Assembly: GCA_009760855.2 (NCBI GenBank)
Contig: WPIO01000023.1
Location: forward strand, 3,848,501 to 3,912,500
Direction of reading: 5' to 3'
DNA from: Cristatella mucedo
Taxonomy: Eukaryota; Bryozoa; Phylactolaemata; Cristatellidae
DNA length: 64,000 nucleotides
The notes below the pieces were generated by a model, which saw only the letters and a program-made list of their open reading frames with translations, searched no databases and was not told where the DNA came from. This document shows positions 1-11,954 of this stretch, piece by piece. The position numbers and the translations under genes were made by a program. The first letter of the stretch is position 1. Each line of letters begins with the position of its first letter.

Positions 1-310
1 TCGTTTTTATAGTAATAGTAGAGCATTACGAAGGGCCGAACTCGGCGTAAACTGCCTTCGGTCAAGTCTTTGCTGATATCATTCGTTTTTCGCGAGAACT
101 CGAGGCTCGGGCGTGGCCAAGACCTGTACGATACGAACGTGTCTATCTGATTGCTGTTTTGGCTGCAAAATTTCCTCGACTCCTAAGAAAGAAGCCATTT
201 ATCACGATGCCACAGCACTTGCAGCAGGGAACTACCGTGGGATTTACGCTTGCCTTTAGTGGGACCTAGCCTTTCGGCCGGGTGGCGCTCGTGCAGAGAG
301 CACTCCGCCG

Positions 311-473
311 CTCCGCCCGCTCGCTGCACTCCGCCCGCTCGCTGCACTCCGCCCGCTCGCTGCACTCCGCCCGCTCGCTGCACTCCGCCCGCTCGCTGCA
401 CTCCGCCCGCTCGCTGCACTCCGCCCGCTCGCTGCACTCCGCCTGCACTCCGCCGCTTCGCCCGCTCGCTGCA
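311..473. repeat. 18-bp GC-rich minisatellite
   Basis: Seven perfect copies of ctccgcccgctcgctgca run from 311 to 436, followed by degenerate units to about 473. Because 18 is a multiple of three, every frame on both strands stays open and gives six-residue repeats such as SARSLH or AECSER. These are repeat artefacts. The array lies just before the first visible exon of the coiled-coil gene. Confidence 0.95.
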
Positions 474-611
474 CTCTCGCTTATCCCGACGAGTTGCGAT
501 CGCGAAGGGGGCGTATCTCGAAGCTCGGGATTATGAAGCACCCACGCGATGCTCGATTGCCTCGAGACCATAGCTTTTCTCAGCCGTCGGACCGTTTCTG
601 TGTCGCCGCAG

Positions 612-792
612 TGACGGCGCTGACGAAGAAGCTCGCTTCGTCCGAGGCCAGCAGCGGCTCCCTGGAGGGTGAACTTAGGCAGCTTCGCGTGCAGCTCAAC
701 ACCACGAGAGCTCAAAACGAAGCGCTTGCGTCCCAAGTCAAGACAAAAGTCGACGGAGTCCTCCATCAGACGCTTATTGCAGACTACAATCA
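612..792 (+). CDS. Coiled-coil gene, first visible exon
   Basis: The acceptor is tcgccgcag and the donor is caatca|gtgagt. The exon enters with one base owed by an upstream exon and leaves in phase 2. It encodes an Ala/Leu/Glu/Lys-rich helix (ALTKKLASSEASSGSLEGEL) ending IADYN. Confidence 0.6.
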
Positions 793-3700
793 GTGAGTCG
801 AGCACCTGCTGTCTTATCTAAGCCGGCTCAATAATTCTCAGTTGCAGCTGACGACCACTTCGCGTTGAGCGACTGTGCGGTTTCTTCCATTTGAGAATTT
901 TCAGCGTTCGCTTTCGAAAAACCGCCACACAAAAATTAAGTATCTTGCTTTTTGAAAATACAGTGCCAGAGAGTTATCTGCTTTGGGAGACAAGAGGGGA
1001 GAAGCATCACTTCCGATGGGATACGAGCCGGCAGCTTTTTAATTGCCTGACCAATAAATGGCTTACTCATTGAACTACAGAGGGTACCATTTCTACCGCA
1101 AAACAATGGGTGTTAAAGAGTTGTGTGTGTATTTAAGTCGAGCGTGCGTACTTGATTTCTTGGAACTTGATTTTTCCATAAATAAAATGCATAAATACAT
1201 AAAGTGAGCGGACGTTAAAACGTGCTCGGCTAAGCATACGTCGAAACGAAACGAATGTCGTCGAAACGAATGTCAAAACGAATTTGCAAATCCGCAGCTT
1301 CAAGATCATCTATGTTAGAATAAATAATACGGCTAAAAATTGCTTGCGAAGTTAATTAGTTTAGTTCAGAGAGAAAGGTACGGTGAATATTGAACTGCTG
1401 TACCTATTTCAGCCTCCTCGTGCCCTCAAGTCCTGTATGGACAATAAATTAGCCATTCCATTCCTCCGCTATAATACCGTTGGCGACAGTAGCTTTTGCT
1501 CGGCAGGTCCTAGACTGTGGAACTCACTTCCACGATTCTTACGCAGTTACAGCTACTCTCCTGCTGCAGACTATGGCACATCCTTTCCAGCCGCCCTGGG
1601 CTGCTACTTCCATGTTGCTAACTACCTCAACTGCCCTCTTGACTCAGCTGTGCTGACTTGACTCAGCTTCTCACTTTCTCTTTGTTGCGTGAGATGAAGA
1701 CTGTTGGTTACCGAATTTTTACCAAAAGCCACTTAGGCTTTGAGTGCACTATAGAAAGCTCTCATGTTTAACACCCACTTGGTTTTTGTGGCTTGTGGAG
1801 TTACAGATGGAGATACATTACATACATACACGGTTATAGTTTTCGTGTCGATGGACAAAATAGGAATGCCTTGCAAGCGAGCTCTCGTTCAAGTCTTAAT
1901 AAATCTAAGCTGTCTTTTAAAAAGTTTCAGACCGTCTTCCTGAACCGCTTATAATATGATTACCTATCACCTGTAATTTGAGTTTGTGAGTTCTAGATAG
2001 TGTACCGCCATTTTTAGAATACCGTTCCTGGCGTCGAGTAAGCTAGCGAGTAAAATGAACTAGCACAGCCAAAAAGCCTGAGGCAATGGTTATGCAATGT
2101 GCAGCAATTGGCTGCGATTGACGCCTCCCCTCAAACCGGCAAACGATCCACGCAAATACCTCGCAGTCACTGCCTTGCACAGTCCGTTATCAGAGCTTCA
2201 AAGCGTGCTGTCGCGAGTGCGACAGGTGACTCTGCCTGTGACGGCGAGCAGCGGGCGTCGGCGGCGCGTCGAACTTCGTGCTGCCTCTTCCTCTTCCTCC
2301 TCCTGCCTCTTTCTCCTTCCAGGAGAATTGAGACGCTCAGGGAAACTAAAAGCTCGGAGATCGACTCGCTGTCGGCCGCATTGCAGGCCAAGAGCACCGA
2401 TTACTCAGACCTGTGCCGGCAGCTTTCGGACCTGGAAACGGCCAACAAGCGCCTGTCACTTGAGCTTGGCCTTTCGGAAAAGGCCAACAGGTGAGGACGC
2501 AGCCGGCTGATGCTTCGGCAGCCTCGACGCTCGTGTTAGAGTCGCCTGGCCGGACAGAAACAGCGAGTGCTATCTTTCATTCGCTCGTTGCTACGATCGG
2601 CATGCGCCTACCGACAGGCCGCGCTGTGGGTTCGCCTCACCGCTGTCTGAAATCGTGCGAGTTCATATCCCGCAAGTCGTGTCGTGGGAATAAGCTGAGC
2701 CTGCTTCCGGTGCGATTTTGCTAATAGGAAACTGCAGGAAGGCTCGGAAAAGCTGCAGCACACGTTACAGAATGTGGACAGTAAGCGAAGATCGGCTAGT
2801 GCGATACTTTCAGATGTGCTGAAAGCTGTAAGTTTCTACTCCCTCCCTCCTCTTCTTTTTTCTTTGTCTTGCCACCCATTTGTTTCTCGATCGGAATCGT
2901 TAGTAGGTGTTCTTATTATTTGCGGTTGCTGACAAGCTTAGTTATATATTTTTTAAATATTTGACTTTCAAAATTATGAGTTTTAATTTGAGTAACTTTT
3001 AAATTTGAGTTGTAAAATTAGACTTCAGGATATATCTTCAGGATTGTCTGCCGTCTCTTCAAGACCAGCTTCAACTATTTTGAGATTACCCAGGTTTTTG
3101 GGAAAGTTTCCTTCCGACGTTTCAACTGCAGTGCTATCTCCAATCTAAAATAAATGCTGCAAAAAATGGAGCTGTCGATATGCTATAAAAAAATTTAATA
3201 ATAATGACATTTTGTATAGCACCATGAGAGAGCCCAAGTTTTTTCAAGAGATTTTACGCATGCTCGAAAGGATGCTAGCGAAATCTTTCTCGGAGCCAGA
3301 TTACCCGCTCTCCCAGAATTCTTGTTTGTATAGTATAGATAACAGGATGCGATAATGGTAAAGTATTCAGAAATTTGTGCTTGCAGGCATTTACTCCTAC
3401 CTTTTTTCAATAAATAATCATTCACACGTATGAAAGAAGCTGTATCTAACTTTACCTTGTTCTTATTTAGCATTGTAATTTATTTTGAATTTAAAAGGGA
3501 CACTGCGCTTTGTCATCTTTTGTATCCATGACGGTTTTTTAGCTCGGGATGCCGATGAAATCAACAACACAATTGTATGTTTTGACCGTTACGGGTTTAA
3601 ATACACAAGCACTATTCGAACTCTTAGCTGCTCTTTCGGTAGCGGTACCGCGCGAAAGACTTTCCGAGAAGACCTGACTTTTCCTTGAGTTTCCTATTTG

Positions 3701-6485
3701 AACTTGCCTCTTTCTTCCGATGCTGTTCAAGCTGCACATGCACGATCCTTCGCTTGACACAGAACCAAAACATGGCTGGATCTCTGATGGTACTATAACT
3801 TTGTGGCTTACATTGTTCTACTCTTCACTCACGCATATGCGTCGCGTCCGATTCTATCTGTCACTGACTCTTTGTAAGCGCCGCCTCTAGTGAAAGCTGT
3901 TGCTGAGCACATAGCTTACTATAGAGCGGCTCATGTACACGTCTACTATTTCTCGCTAAATGAAGGAGCGCATGCATGAAACAGCTATCTATCAGTTACA
4001 GTTATGATGGATGGCTCACGCCCGTGCTATTTCTTTTTTAATTTTAGTTGTATCAGGGGCAACGTAGGCATTATAGTATTACTCTCTTAAGTGGAGGCAT
4101 CGTCTGTAGCAGGTGGTGCATCATTCAATGGCCGCTCTCGTTGAGTACACAACGACGGCAAATGTTTATCTTCAATAGCGAACCTGATATTGTCGTCTTA
4201 TCACCTGTGGCGTCTTTTGCTGCTCTAACTGCGTTGTAATCTGTTTTGATTTTATAGTCTGTACCTCGAAGTTATTCGGCGGAGCATGAGATGGAGCCAT
4301 CGAAACCTGTTCTCTTGCTATCGCACCCCTAAAGCCAAGCTCTATCGGCCAAGGTGGCGTCTTATTTGTTTTCAGGCCAATCAGACGGCGGCAGAGCGAG
4401 ATGCCCTGGTAAAGCTTGCGTTGAAGCAAAAGCGTGGAGAGCTGAAAATCTGGAATAAAGTGGCAGAAAATGAGCAGGCCAAGGAGAAACTCGCCGAGCA
4501 GATAAATATGAGCAGAAAAGAGTTGGAAGAACAGCTTGCTGCTGAAAAAGAGAAGTTCGTGGCGTGCGCAGCGAGTGTGGTCGGTATATGCCTGCACGCC
4601 GCTTGCTTAGTTTCCGTAGCATTCACAACTAATTGCCGAAATGCATGCACTGTATCCTTATCGTACTCAAATTTAACTTACACGAACTCGGCTACGTAAG
4701 GCCCGGAAAAGTAAAAAAAAATGTATCTGTCCCCTCTTGGAATGATTACAGCTAAGGCTCTTCTGGCGCTAGATAAAAGAAGCTATTAAATCAGCTGACT
4801 TTTACTTTCCTATCAAATTTTGCTTCTCTCTCTTTTTCTTATCTCTCACCCTCAAGCCTTCTCCCTCCTTCTCTCTGCCTCTCTCTCAGTCTCTGTCTCT
4901 AGCTTTCTCGCTCTCTTTTACTCATGTCCCTGCTCTTTCTAATCCTAGCTCTTCTTCTCTTTCTAATTTTAATTGCACCTCTTCCGACCTCATCTCGAAG
5001 TTAATCACTCATTCTCAGAGAAATAACTCCCACAAACTATACCTACTGTTCTCCATATGAGGTGCCTATATTTGCTGTTGCTAATGCTTTATACGGGTCC
5101 TCTGGCCTTAAGTTCTGTCCCCATATCTTTCAGCATTTAAATATAAACTATAAATCAAGCTTTTCCTCGTATCACACGCTTTATCCATGCTAATCTTTTT
5201 ACACGTGCTACCACGTTCAACAATGATGCATTATATTTTCATCATATATCTCTTGATATGCTTCCTTTTCAACCTGTTGAGGGTGCCTAGAGAGTGATTT
5301 AGTTCCTTCAAGGAGTTTAAAAAAATTCTATTATTATAAGCTCCAACAAGGCCACTAAGATTACTTGAGTACAACAATGCTCGAGAGTTTTCTTAACCCA
5401 AACAAAGCCTAGGACGGCTTTTGCCGAACATTAGGTAGCCGACAACTTTTTTCATCTTGCACATAAAAGAAAACTGGGAAGCAAATTTAAGTCGTAGAGG
5501 CCATCAATGGAATAATAGCATAGTCGCGGCGCCGTAGAATTTATGAGAGGGAAGTGCCAGAGAGGTCAGTGGTAGGAGAGAAGACGTCGTTGTTGGATTT
5601 CTACCAAAGTTTGTTAGTAGCCATGGGTAAGCGTGATGTAAATCATTGCTTTCGAGGCACCAGTGCAATGAATGCTCTACCTCAGGTAGGCTTGGAGCAG
5701 ACGCTGGAGCTTCCGAATGGCTTCCGGTGGCTCATTCCTGCATCCTGTAAGCAATAGGCTCGGGGCCAGGGAGGCTCGCCCGTCTGTCCTCCTAACTCTT
5801 CCTTCTTACTCTTTTTTATTTTTGCTCGGCGCTCGTCTTCCAAAAAAGGTCGGCGGTGTAAATTGCTCGGTGTATATTCCGTGGCGCAAGTAGCCTTTAC
5901 AAAAGGTGTGCCCGTATTTGCATGCTATAATCCTCCAGCCTGGCACGTTTGTCTTGCTGTTGCTATATCAAATCGATGGGTAAGCTCGCTGTATAAAATC
6001 GATGGGTATGCTCGCTCATGCAGGATGAAAGAGTCAACTCGTGAGTACAGTGTTCGACAACATGAATACGAAAGAGAAATAAGGCACCTTCGCTTCCTTC
6101 TTAGAGAGAAGGATCTCGAGCTAGGAGACGCAGCCAATGATAAGAAGTAAGTGCCTGCTTTTAAATGGCCTCGTTTGCAGCCGAATAACACTTGCTGCGC
6201 CTTCCATCACGCTCGGTTAGGGGGGTGCTGGCGTCTTAACTAAGTAAGTCTTGCGTAGCATGCTCTTTTTGACTGCTTCTCTACTGTGCGTAACATCGAT
6301 TGCATTTGTTTGTCAAACGCAGGCATCTGGAGGACGAAATTGAACTCGTGTGGCAAGCAGCCAGCAGAGACAGTCGACGATGTGACGCCATGGCTGTGTG
6401 CAGCCCCACAGCTTGCAGATGCTCGGATCGTCGCGGACACTCGATCAGCTGCCGCTATGTCAGTCCAGACCACAGTCATGGCTGA
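612..6485 (+). CDS. Coiled-coil protein gene, 3' portion (six exons, family unassigned)
   Basis: The six segments 612-792, 2323-2490, 2728-2827, 4376-4554, 6024-6146 and 6323-6485 join in phase into about 303 codons. They are rich in Glu, Lys, Leu, Gln and Ala with heptad-like spacing (for example EIDSLSAALQAKSTDYSDL and HEYEREIRHLRFLLREKDLE). No signal peptide, membrane segment or catalytic motif is visible. The composition suits a centrosomal, ciliary or cytoskeletal coiled-coil scaffold, but that is inference and I do not recognise the family. The first exon needs one base from an exon to its left, so the 5' part lies outside the window or in an exon I could not find. The last exon is the weakest part: its Cys- and Arg-rich tail after residue SRRCDAMA does not look like coiled coil, and the gene may instead continue into a micro-exon at 12566. 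An AATAAA at 7139 would suit the stop used here. Confidence 0.6.
793..2322 (+). other. Intron of the coiled-coil gene
   Basis: The only recognisable content is a LINE family B fragment. The rest is AT-rich and unassigned, ending in a strong polypyrimidine tract. Confidence 0.5.
1383..1860 (+). mobile_element. LINE family B, 5'-truncated 3' end
   Basis: The translated motif CSAGPRLWNSLPRFLR matches the end of reverse-transcriptase ORFs of CR1/L2/Jockey-type non-LTR elements. The same block, including the downstream aaaagccacttaggctttga and the tail gagttacagatggagatac, recurs at 40.3-40.8 kb and inverted at 57.6, 59.6 and 63.9 kb. No polymerase core remains. Confidence 0.75.
2323..2490 (+). 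CDS. Coiled-coil gene, exon
   Basis: A long pyrimidine tract (ctcttcctcctcctgcctct) precedes the acceptor ccttccag. The first base completes the Gln codon split by the previous intron. The peptide runs RIETLRETKSSEIDSL to SEKANR and is helical with heptads. The donor ag|gtgagg leaves phase 2. Confidence 0.7.
2728..2827 (+). CDS. Coiled-coil gene, exon
   Basis: The acceptor is tgctaatag and the donor gct|gtaagt is near perfect. The peptide KLQEGSEKLQHTLQNVDS continues the coiled coil in frame, and the exon ends in phase 0. Confidence 0.7.
2828..4375 (+). other. Intron of the coiled-coil gene, no feature recognised
   Basis: AT-rich sequence with no open frame that looks protein coding and no repeat I could match elsewhere in the window. 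Confidence 0.4.
4376..4554 (+). CDS. Coiled-coil gene, exon
   Basis: The acceptor is ttgttttcag. The peptide starts ANQTAAERDALVKLAL and ends LEEQLAAEKEK. The donor aa|gttcgt is weak; aa joined to the g of the next exon gives Lys and keeps the frame. A donor nine bases further on (gc|gtgcgc) also keeps the frame, so the 3' edge is uncertain by that amount. Confidence 0.6.
4751..4803 (+). mobile_element. SINE S1, 3' fragment
   Basis: The order gctaaggctcttctggcgct then agaagctattaaatcagct matches the 3' third of the full S1 copy at 11.3 kb (aaaggttcttctgtcgct, then agaggctgtttaatcagct). The tRNA-like head is missing. Confidence 0.6.
5230..5345 (+). mobile_element. LINE family A, ancient 3' end
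   Basis: The stretch gtgcctagagagtgatttag followed by ttccttcaaggag and attattat resembles the conserved LINE A 3' hairpin and tail, but it is diverged. Confidence 0.4.
5380..5460 (-). mobile_element. LINE family B, short 3' fragment
   Basis: On the minus strand the text agcctaggacggcttttg (plus-strand reading) aligns with the cacttaggctttgagtg block of family B, followed by the gtagccgacaac motif also seen at 57.6 and 59.6 kb. Confidence 0.45.
6024..6146 (+). CDS. Coiled-coil gene, exon
   Basis: The acceptor is ctcatgcag and the donor aa|gtaagt is strong. The peptide is MKESTREYSVRQHEYEREI followed by RHLRFLLREKDLELGDAAND, highly charged and helical. A 21-base local duplication (aaatcgatgggtaagctcgct type) lies just before the acceptor. 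Confidence 0.7.
6323..6485 (+). CDS. Coiled-coil gene, probable terminal exon
   Basis: The acceptor is tcaaacgcag and the first base completes Lys. The peptide starts HLEDEIELVWQAASRDSRR, still coil-like, then becomes Cys-, Ser- and His-rich up to a TGA. The tail could be read-through of intron. If a weak donor at 6350 (gt|gtggca) were used, the frame would join the candidate micro-exon at 12566. Confidence 0.45.
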
Positions 6486-7138
6486 AATGCAATAGCTACG
6501 TATATGGGCATTTTATAAGTACCCTTGACAACTCATGAGTGATCAGCAGCGTACTCGGGTCTGAGGATTCTTTTTACTTTGCTCCCTTTAAATTCAAATG
6601 ATGCTTCGATTAGTCTGCTTTCATTTGCTGACGATGCCAGTTCTTGTCGGAATCTTATAAGTAATTTGTCAGTTTTTATTATCGGACAATCTTTTAGTTT
6701 GTTTATAGATTTTAAGAATGTTCGACGAACTGTAACGCAACGTATAAGACTGCTTTGTACAGTCCTTTAGCATGAAGAATGTGGGTTTGGTGCATAACGC
6801 TTGAGGCAGTATATTACTACTAGATTTTAGCCATTCTGCGCTCAATAGAAGTTGATATTTTTGCTGTACACTGAAGCTATAAAGACGCTCTGAGAATTTC
6901 TGTTAAGCAGCAATGGCTTTGAGTCCGACTCCCCGAGAAGGCAACACAAGAAACCAGGGGCTCGAGGTAAACATATGTTGCGCTAATCTTTCCTGAAGTA
7001 ATCTAGGAATTGTGGATAGTCAATTCAACCACGTCATCTGCAGACTGGCGAAAAATCGGAGATGACGTTTGATTTAAGCCTATGCTAGCATCTCGCTCTT
7101 TCTTGGTGATTTATGCCAAATACATCGCACTTTGCTTT

Positions 7139-7144
7139 AATAAA
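7139..7144 (+). promoter_or_regulatory. Candidate polyadenylation signal AATAAA
   Basis: This is a canonical hexamer about 650 bases after the proposed stop of the coiled-coil gene. Assignment rests on position only. Confidence 0.3.
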
Positions 7145-7401
7145 AGAGTACAACTTAAGTAGAAGCCCAGTGGCTTTTAAGACCAAAATTTAGGAATTAA
7201 GCACAATTCAGGAGCTTTTTATATCAAGTTAAGCAAGAAACTAGAAATCAAAGAATCGATTTCGGCGTTTGAAAGAAATTTAATTACGACGTTTGAAAGA
7301 AGCTATATTTCTAAAAATTCCTAGAATATTTTTCAGACGCCATTTCTAAATCCTTAGTCGAGTGGAGATTGAAATCGCTCAAAATTTTCCGCCTTTTCCT
7401 C

Positions 7402-7826
7402 TAATAATAATAATAACAACAATAAAACATTTTATATAGAGCCCTCAGATAACTCAATCTCTTTCAAGGCACTATACATTTGATGCAAAGGAAGCGCGAT
7501 CGAACGGTTAGTAGCAGCATGTTCAATAAACAACAAAAATAACATGGTTATGGGTGACATCTATAGGGGCAGCATGCAAGTACGGTTGGTGGTTGCATGC
7601 ACAGTGGCAGCACCCATAAGCACATAAAGAACGAATCACAGGGATCCGCTAAATGCTGTGATAAATAGATGCTTTTTAGTTTCTTTTTAAATTTGGACAA
7701 GTCAAGGGATGTCATGACGCAAGTCGGGAGTGAGTTCCAGGCATTGGGAGCACATGCAACGTAGAAGTAAACTTACAAAACTTGTTATTGAGATCTTGTC
7801 TTACGGTAACATACAGATCTTACTGA
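7402..7826 (-). mobile_element. LINE family A, 3' end
   Basis: Plus-strand order is (TAA)n, agccctcagataactcaatc, the atgcacagtggcagcacc and cataagcacataaagaacga blocks, then gggagtgagttccaggca. This is the inverted 3' UTR and the last codons of the reverse-transcriptase ORF, interrupted where a second copy begins. Confidence 0.8.
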
Positions 7827-9835
7827 AAGTAATAATAATAAAAATAATAAGACGTTTCTATAATACTCACAGAGAAAATTAAATCTCTAGGCACTTTACA
7901 AATGCTGGAAAGGAAGCACGTCAGTTTTTTAGTGCTAACGTCAACAATCTTAGTACGCTTAAAAACAAAAAATGCGATTCTCGCTGACATACGAAATTTT
8001 GAGAAGAACGTTGGGTTTAAGACTTCTTTTTAAATGTCGTCAAGCTAGGGGATAACCTCACGCGAGTAGTGAAGGCACGGTCTCAGGAGGATCTTTTTTG
8101 GCACAGCTAAACGACTTGAGTCAGAAGAGAGGGTGGTACGAGTCGTATCCTGATTAGGAAGAATTTCAGGTATGTGGGTATAACACTACCGTGGCTCCAG
8201 CGGCGGCAGATCTAGGGGAGTCTCGCGGAGGCGCAAGCGTAGACGTAAGCGGTAAAGAGACTCGACTGTCTTCATCTCAAAGCGTGCTAAGCGATACGAG
8301 CTTAATATAGCACTGGAGTTAGCAGCAGGCACACACAGCATCGATAGCCTCACCTTTGGCCCTTTGGTCTCGCTAATTATAACAGAAGCTGAGACACAGA
8401 ATCTGACACACACAATATTTATCAGAGAAAGCGAATGAAGAAAACTCAAATTAAGTGACAGAACCTTGAAGTCGATGCGCTGCTTGCTGAGGAGCTATAA
8501 CAGGTCAGTGAAAGGAGGTATAATTCGGAAGCTGTTGTCTTCACGGGAGATAAGCCTAGCTTTTGAGTTTTGCTTAAACTGTAAGCGTCTAATTGCACAT
8601 GCAAGAAGACCTTCAAGTTGTGAGATATAAAATTCTGGTCTGTACTTCGCAAATGCACGACCACCATGGCTCTTTGTTGTGTCCTTATCGAAGCAAGCTA
8701 AGCTACAATAATGGTCATCTGAGGTCACTTTGGAACAGAACACCCGGATTTCATGCCGACGCAACAGGTGATAAGCTGGCAGAAACCCTTTTGAGGGTTA
8801 GGCTGTCCAACTTTTGAACTTTTACGTTCCCGATAACTTTCAAGTTGGTTTTACATAATTCAATCTTAAATCATTCAGTTTGAGGTTTTTTGCCGACAGA
8901 GTACGAATTTCAGCTTAAGAAAAACTTGGTGATTAGCGCTATAGTGCAGTGAAGAGATATAACAACAGAACTAGCATAGAAACTCCATCTAAGTTAGCGT
9001 TCCTGAAAATGTTGGTATAAAATTGAAACACTGCCGATTCTGCTGAGTGATCAGCTCAGACTGGAACTGACTTGCTAAGGTTTAAAGGTTAATTACAAGA
9101 GTTTAGCTAGTCTGCTACTACTCTTTCTAGGGTCTTTGATATGAAAGGCAATATAGAGTTATTGGTGGAAGTTATTTAATGTCTCCTGTGTCTCTAGTGT
9201 TGCCTTCCTAATGAGTGGCAGAGCAGCCGTTTTGAAGGATGTAGGGGATAAGACCTACGGCTTGGGACATTTATTATATGTTCTATCCAGCGAAGGAGCA
9301 AATCAACGCTTCTCAGAAGGAGAGCCGAAGACATAGGTCTGGAGGGCTAGTAGTATTATCAGACTGGAAAATTAACTTGCAGATGAGGTCTCTGGTGGCA
9401 GGCTTGAAGATGAACATTGAACAAGGAAGATAGGGATTAGGAGTCCAGCGTGGATACCATGTGGATTCACTGTTTGATCTTACCTAACTTGCAGAAAAAT
9501 CCTAGAAAACAAATTATCTGCTTGATTGCCACAAGTATCGCTAGATTAGGGTTAGACCTGGTAAAGGTTAAAGAGATTGTCGACGGTCGACATCAGCAGC
9601 AGTTTTGAATAGTGCGTCAGTGGCTCCACTTTGTTTTTAAAGAAGCTAGACTCGGCTGAAGCTAGGATTGGTAGGTACGACACTACAGTAGTCTTGGTAT
9701 GCCGATCGATGGACAGTCAGTCCTGATTCTGTTTACGCTTTCTTAAGCTTTTGTTTAGTAGTTCTGTCCATTTTAATGTCTTCGGTAAGCCATCGGCCAT
9801 CTGGGAAAGGGCATACAGTGTACTGTGTCATGTAG
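7827..9835 (-). mobile_element. LINE family A, long decayed copy
   Basis: A second (TAA)n tail starts the copy. Landmarks shared in order with the copy at 18.6-21.7 kb are gataagcctagcttttgagt, catgcaagaagaccttcaag, the ctcagactggaactgacttg block of the RT N-terminus, and at the far end gatggacagtcagtcctg and tttaatgtcttcggtaagcc. Every frame is broken and the endonuclease part is absent. Numerous indels suggest an old insertion. Confidence 0.75.
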
Positions 9836-11254
9836 ATGGATTTAGGCGGTATTGGCCCCGCCCATGGCTGCAATTGAATGCTTGAGAAATGCGCACGCAC
9901 AACGGTACGAAATTGTGCGGGTACACTTAAATGATATAGTAGTGTAGTTTGAAATCAAAATGGAGCTTCGCGCAGCCGATTTCTCGTGGATTGTGGTGGA
10001 TTCAAATGGATTGCTGCAATAGCATGCGTCTTTACAGCCCATTCATATTAAAACGCGCCAGCGCAATGGCTAGAACTAGTTTTGGGCACATTAGAACTGC
10101 TTTTAACTACAATATTCACTCGATATTTAAGCTTCGCACCAAACTTTAGCCAACTTGAAATGTATTGGATGGTATTATTGATAACCTTTGAAGGTTATGT
10201 GAAATGCACTACTGGAAGCCACTGACGAGTAACATGAATTTTGCGATAAATGGCTGTCATCCTAGATTAACGTTACTTTTTAGGAGTTAAAGAATTTCTT
10301 GGAAAGTAATCAAAAATTACGGGCAAAGACAGTCCACACTCGGTGTGCAAATTTTCATCTATCTATTTTTCTATTGAATTGCTTGCTGGTATATAGCAAG
10401 AGGCAGCAATGCGGCTAAATGCTATTATACAGTAATTTTTTGAAGCATTCTTTACTTGCTCTAAAATGACTGTGCTTGTCAAGGCAGTATAAATTTGCAA
10501 ATCCCTGCAGGTTCGTTCGCCACGGAGGCTGATCGCGCCTGCGAACGGAACAAACGCCAATACACACCCTCGATCGAGTGAATACGCTCACCGGCTGTCA
10601 AATCATTGTTATTAAGTTCCTCGCGAAGTAGGCAATGCACGGCTCATTACAAGATAGACGGTTAGATCACCACGGGAACAAATTTTGAGGTAGCTCATAT
10701 GAATTAAGTAACTCATTTTTTAAACTACAGTAAAAGATTAAAAAAAATTAACGGTCAGTTGATTCGATAACCTCGTTAATCTCAGAGTAGCAGAAGAGCC
10801 TTGTCACTCTATAGGAATACCCCGCTGCAGGACCCACAACCCACAATCCACCAGGGTGTGAAGCGCGCGCATCCAGTCCCTGGATTGAGATCGTTTTGGT
10901 TTTAATTTGGTCTATTTGGTAAATCGGTGAGATAACTGTGCCTAATTTCAGATGAAATATATTTAGATGCTGTACGGGATCATTAAAGTTCCGTGCAAAC
11001 TAATGGCATTTAGAACCAGCTTCATCACGAAATATATTGCTTCGCTTCATAAAACCAAATCACGATATTCCGTTGGTACTTTACTTCACCGAGTGAATGT
11101 GCTTTATCAGAATTTTCCTAATCTTATTAATATTGTTTCCAGTCATATGAGCGACCGAATGCAAAAAATATTAAGTAGCTATTAAAATGTGCGACAACGA
11201 CGGTAATGCTCCTTTATAATAGTCTAGAGACCAGCACTTTGCATGACCTTAGTA
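9836..11254. other. Intergenic, nothing recognised
   Basis: AT-rich sequence. The short open frames show no recognisable motif and no matching repeat was found elsewhere in the window. Confidence 0.4.
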
Positions 11255-11432
11255 TTCATAGTAATGGCTCACTGGGTAAGGCGGTTGCTTTTCACGACAT
11301 CGGCCCGAGGTCGTGGGTTCGATTCCTGCGGTGGGCGATTCTTTATCGCCACTGCAAGCGGTGGTGATAGCCGTAAAGGTTCTTCTGTCGCTATACAAAA
11401 AGAGGCTGTTTAATCAGCTAAGATTTTTTTTA
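11255..11432 (+). mobile_element. SINE S1, full-length tRNA-derived copy
   Basis: The head resembles a tRNA with an A box (ctgggtaaggcggttgc) and a B box (gggttcgattcctgc). The body contains the hairpin gggcgattctttatcgcc and a conserved gccgtaaaggttcttctg, and the copy ends aatcagctaagattttttt. Inverted copies lie at 45.5 and 58.8 kb. Divergence of the acceptor region and the long body exclude a functional tRNA gene. Confidence 0.85.
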
Positions 11433-11582
11433 AGCTTAGCGGCGCCCTATTGCTGAAATATCTTAACTTGTTTGTGGCTCTATTCTTATCCAACTTAAAA
11501 CTGGAGTAATAAACTTGAATGAAGCTCTTGTCTAAAACGTGGTTGGCCTGAATAATAATTTCGACATCGAATTAAATTACTT

Positions 11583-11657
11583 TAGCGTTTAGGGTTTAGA
11601 GTTTAGACTTAGGGTTTAGCGTTTAGCGTTTAGGGTTTAGGTTTTAGGGTTAAGGAC
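11583..11657 (+). repeat. Degenerate TTTAGGG heptamer tract
   Basis: About ten heptamers read tttagcg, tttaggg, tttagag, tttagac and similar. It resembles an interstitial telomere-type array, but of the seven-base kind rather than the TTAGGG usual in animals. Confidence 0.7.
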
Positions 11658-11954
11658 GGTCTGCGCCACCGCCGCCTAAATCCACCCTTTCTTAAACTCC
11701 GCGCTTTAATTAGTGCGTATTAGGGCATAACTAGATCTCTTGAGGTCGAGTTATACTCAGTAGACCTCTGAGGCGTAGCGATCATTTTCAGGAACGCGCG
11801 GCACGCCGTAGCCCGCGCTCGCTTTGACGGGTACGAACACGTGCCTGGCGGCGTCGAGTGGGACCTAACTTCCGCGGGACCAAACTCTATAGCTCGCCGC
11901 TGCCGCTGCCGCAGCCGCCGCTCGCTCCATTAGAAACCATCCTTCCAATCCATC

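Noticed and set aside
311-436. Direct repeats resembling a CRISPR array
   Set aside because: The units are contiguous 18-mers with no spacers, in a eukaryotic genome.
183-805. Overlapping open frames with six-residue repeats
   Set aside because: They arise from the 18-bp minisatellite; only the exon at 612-792 has splice signals and in-phase partners.
11262-11335. Possible tRNA gene
   Set aside because: Repeated with the same SINE S1 body at 45.5 and 58.8 kb.
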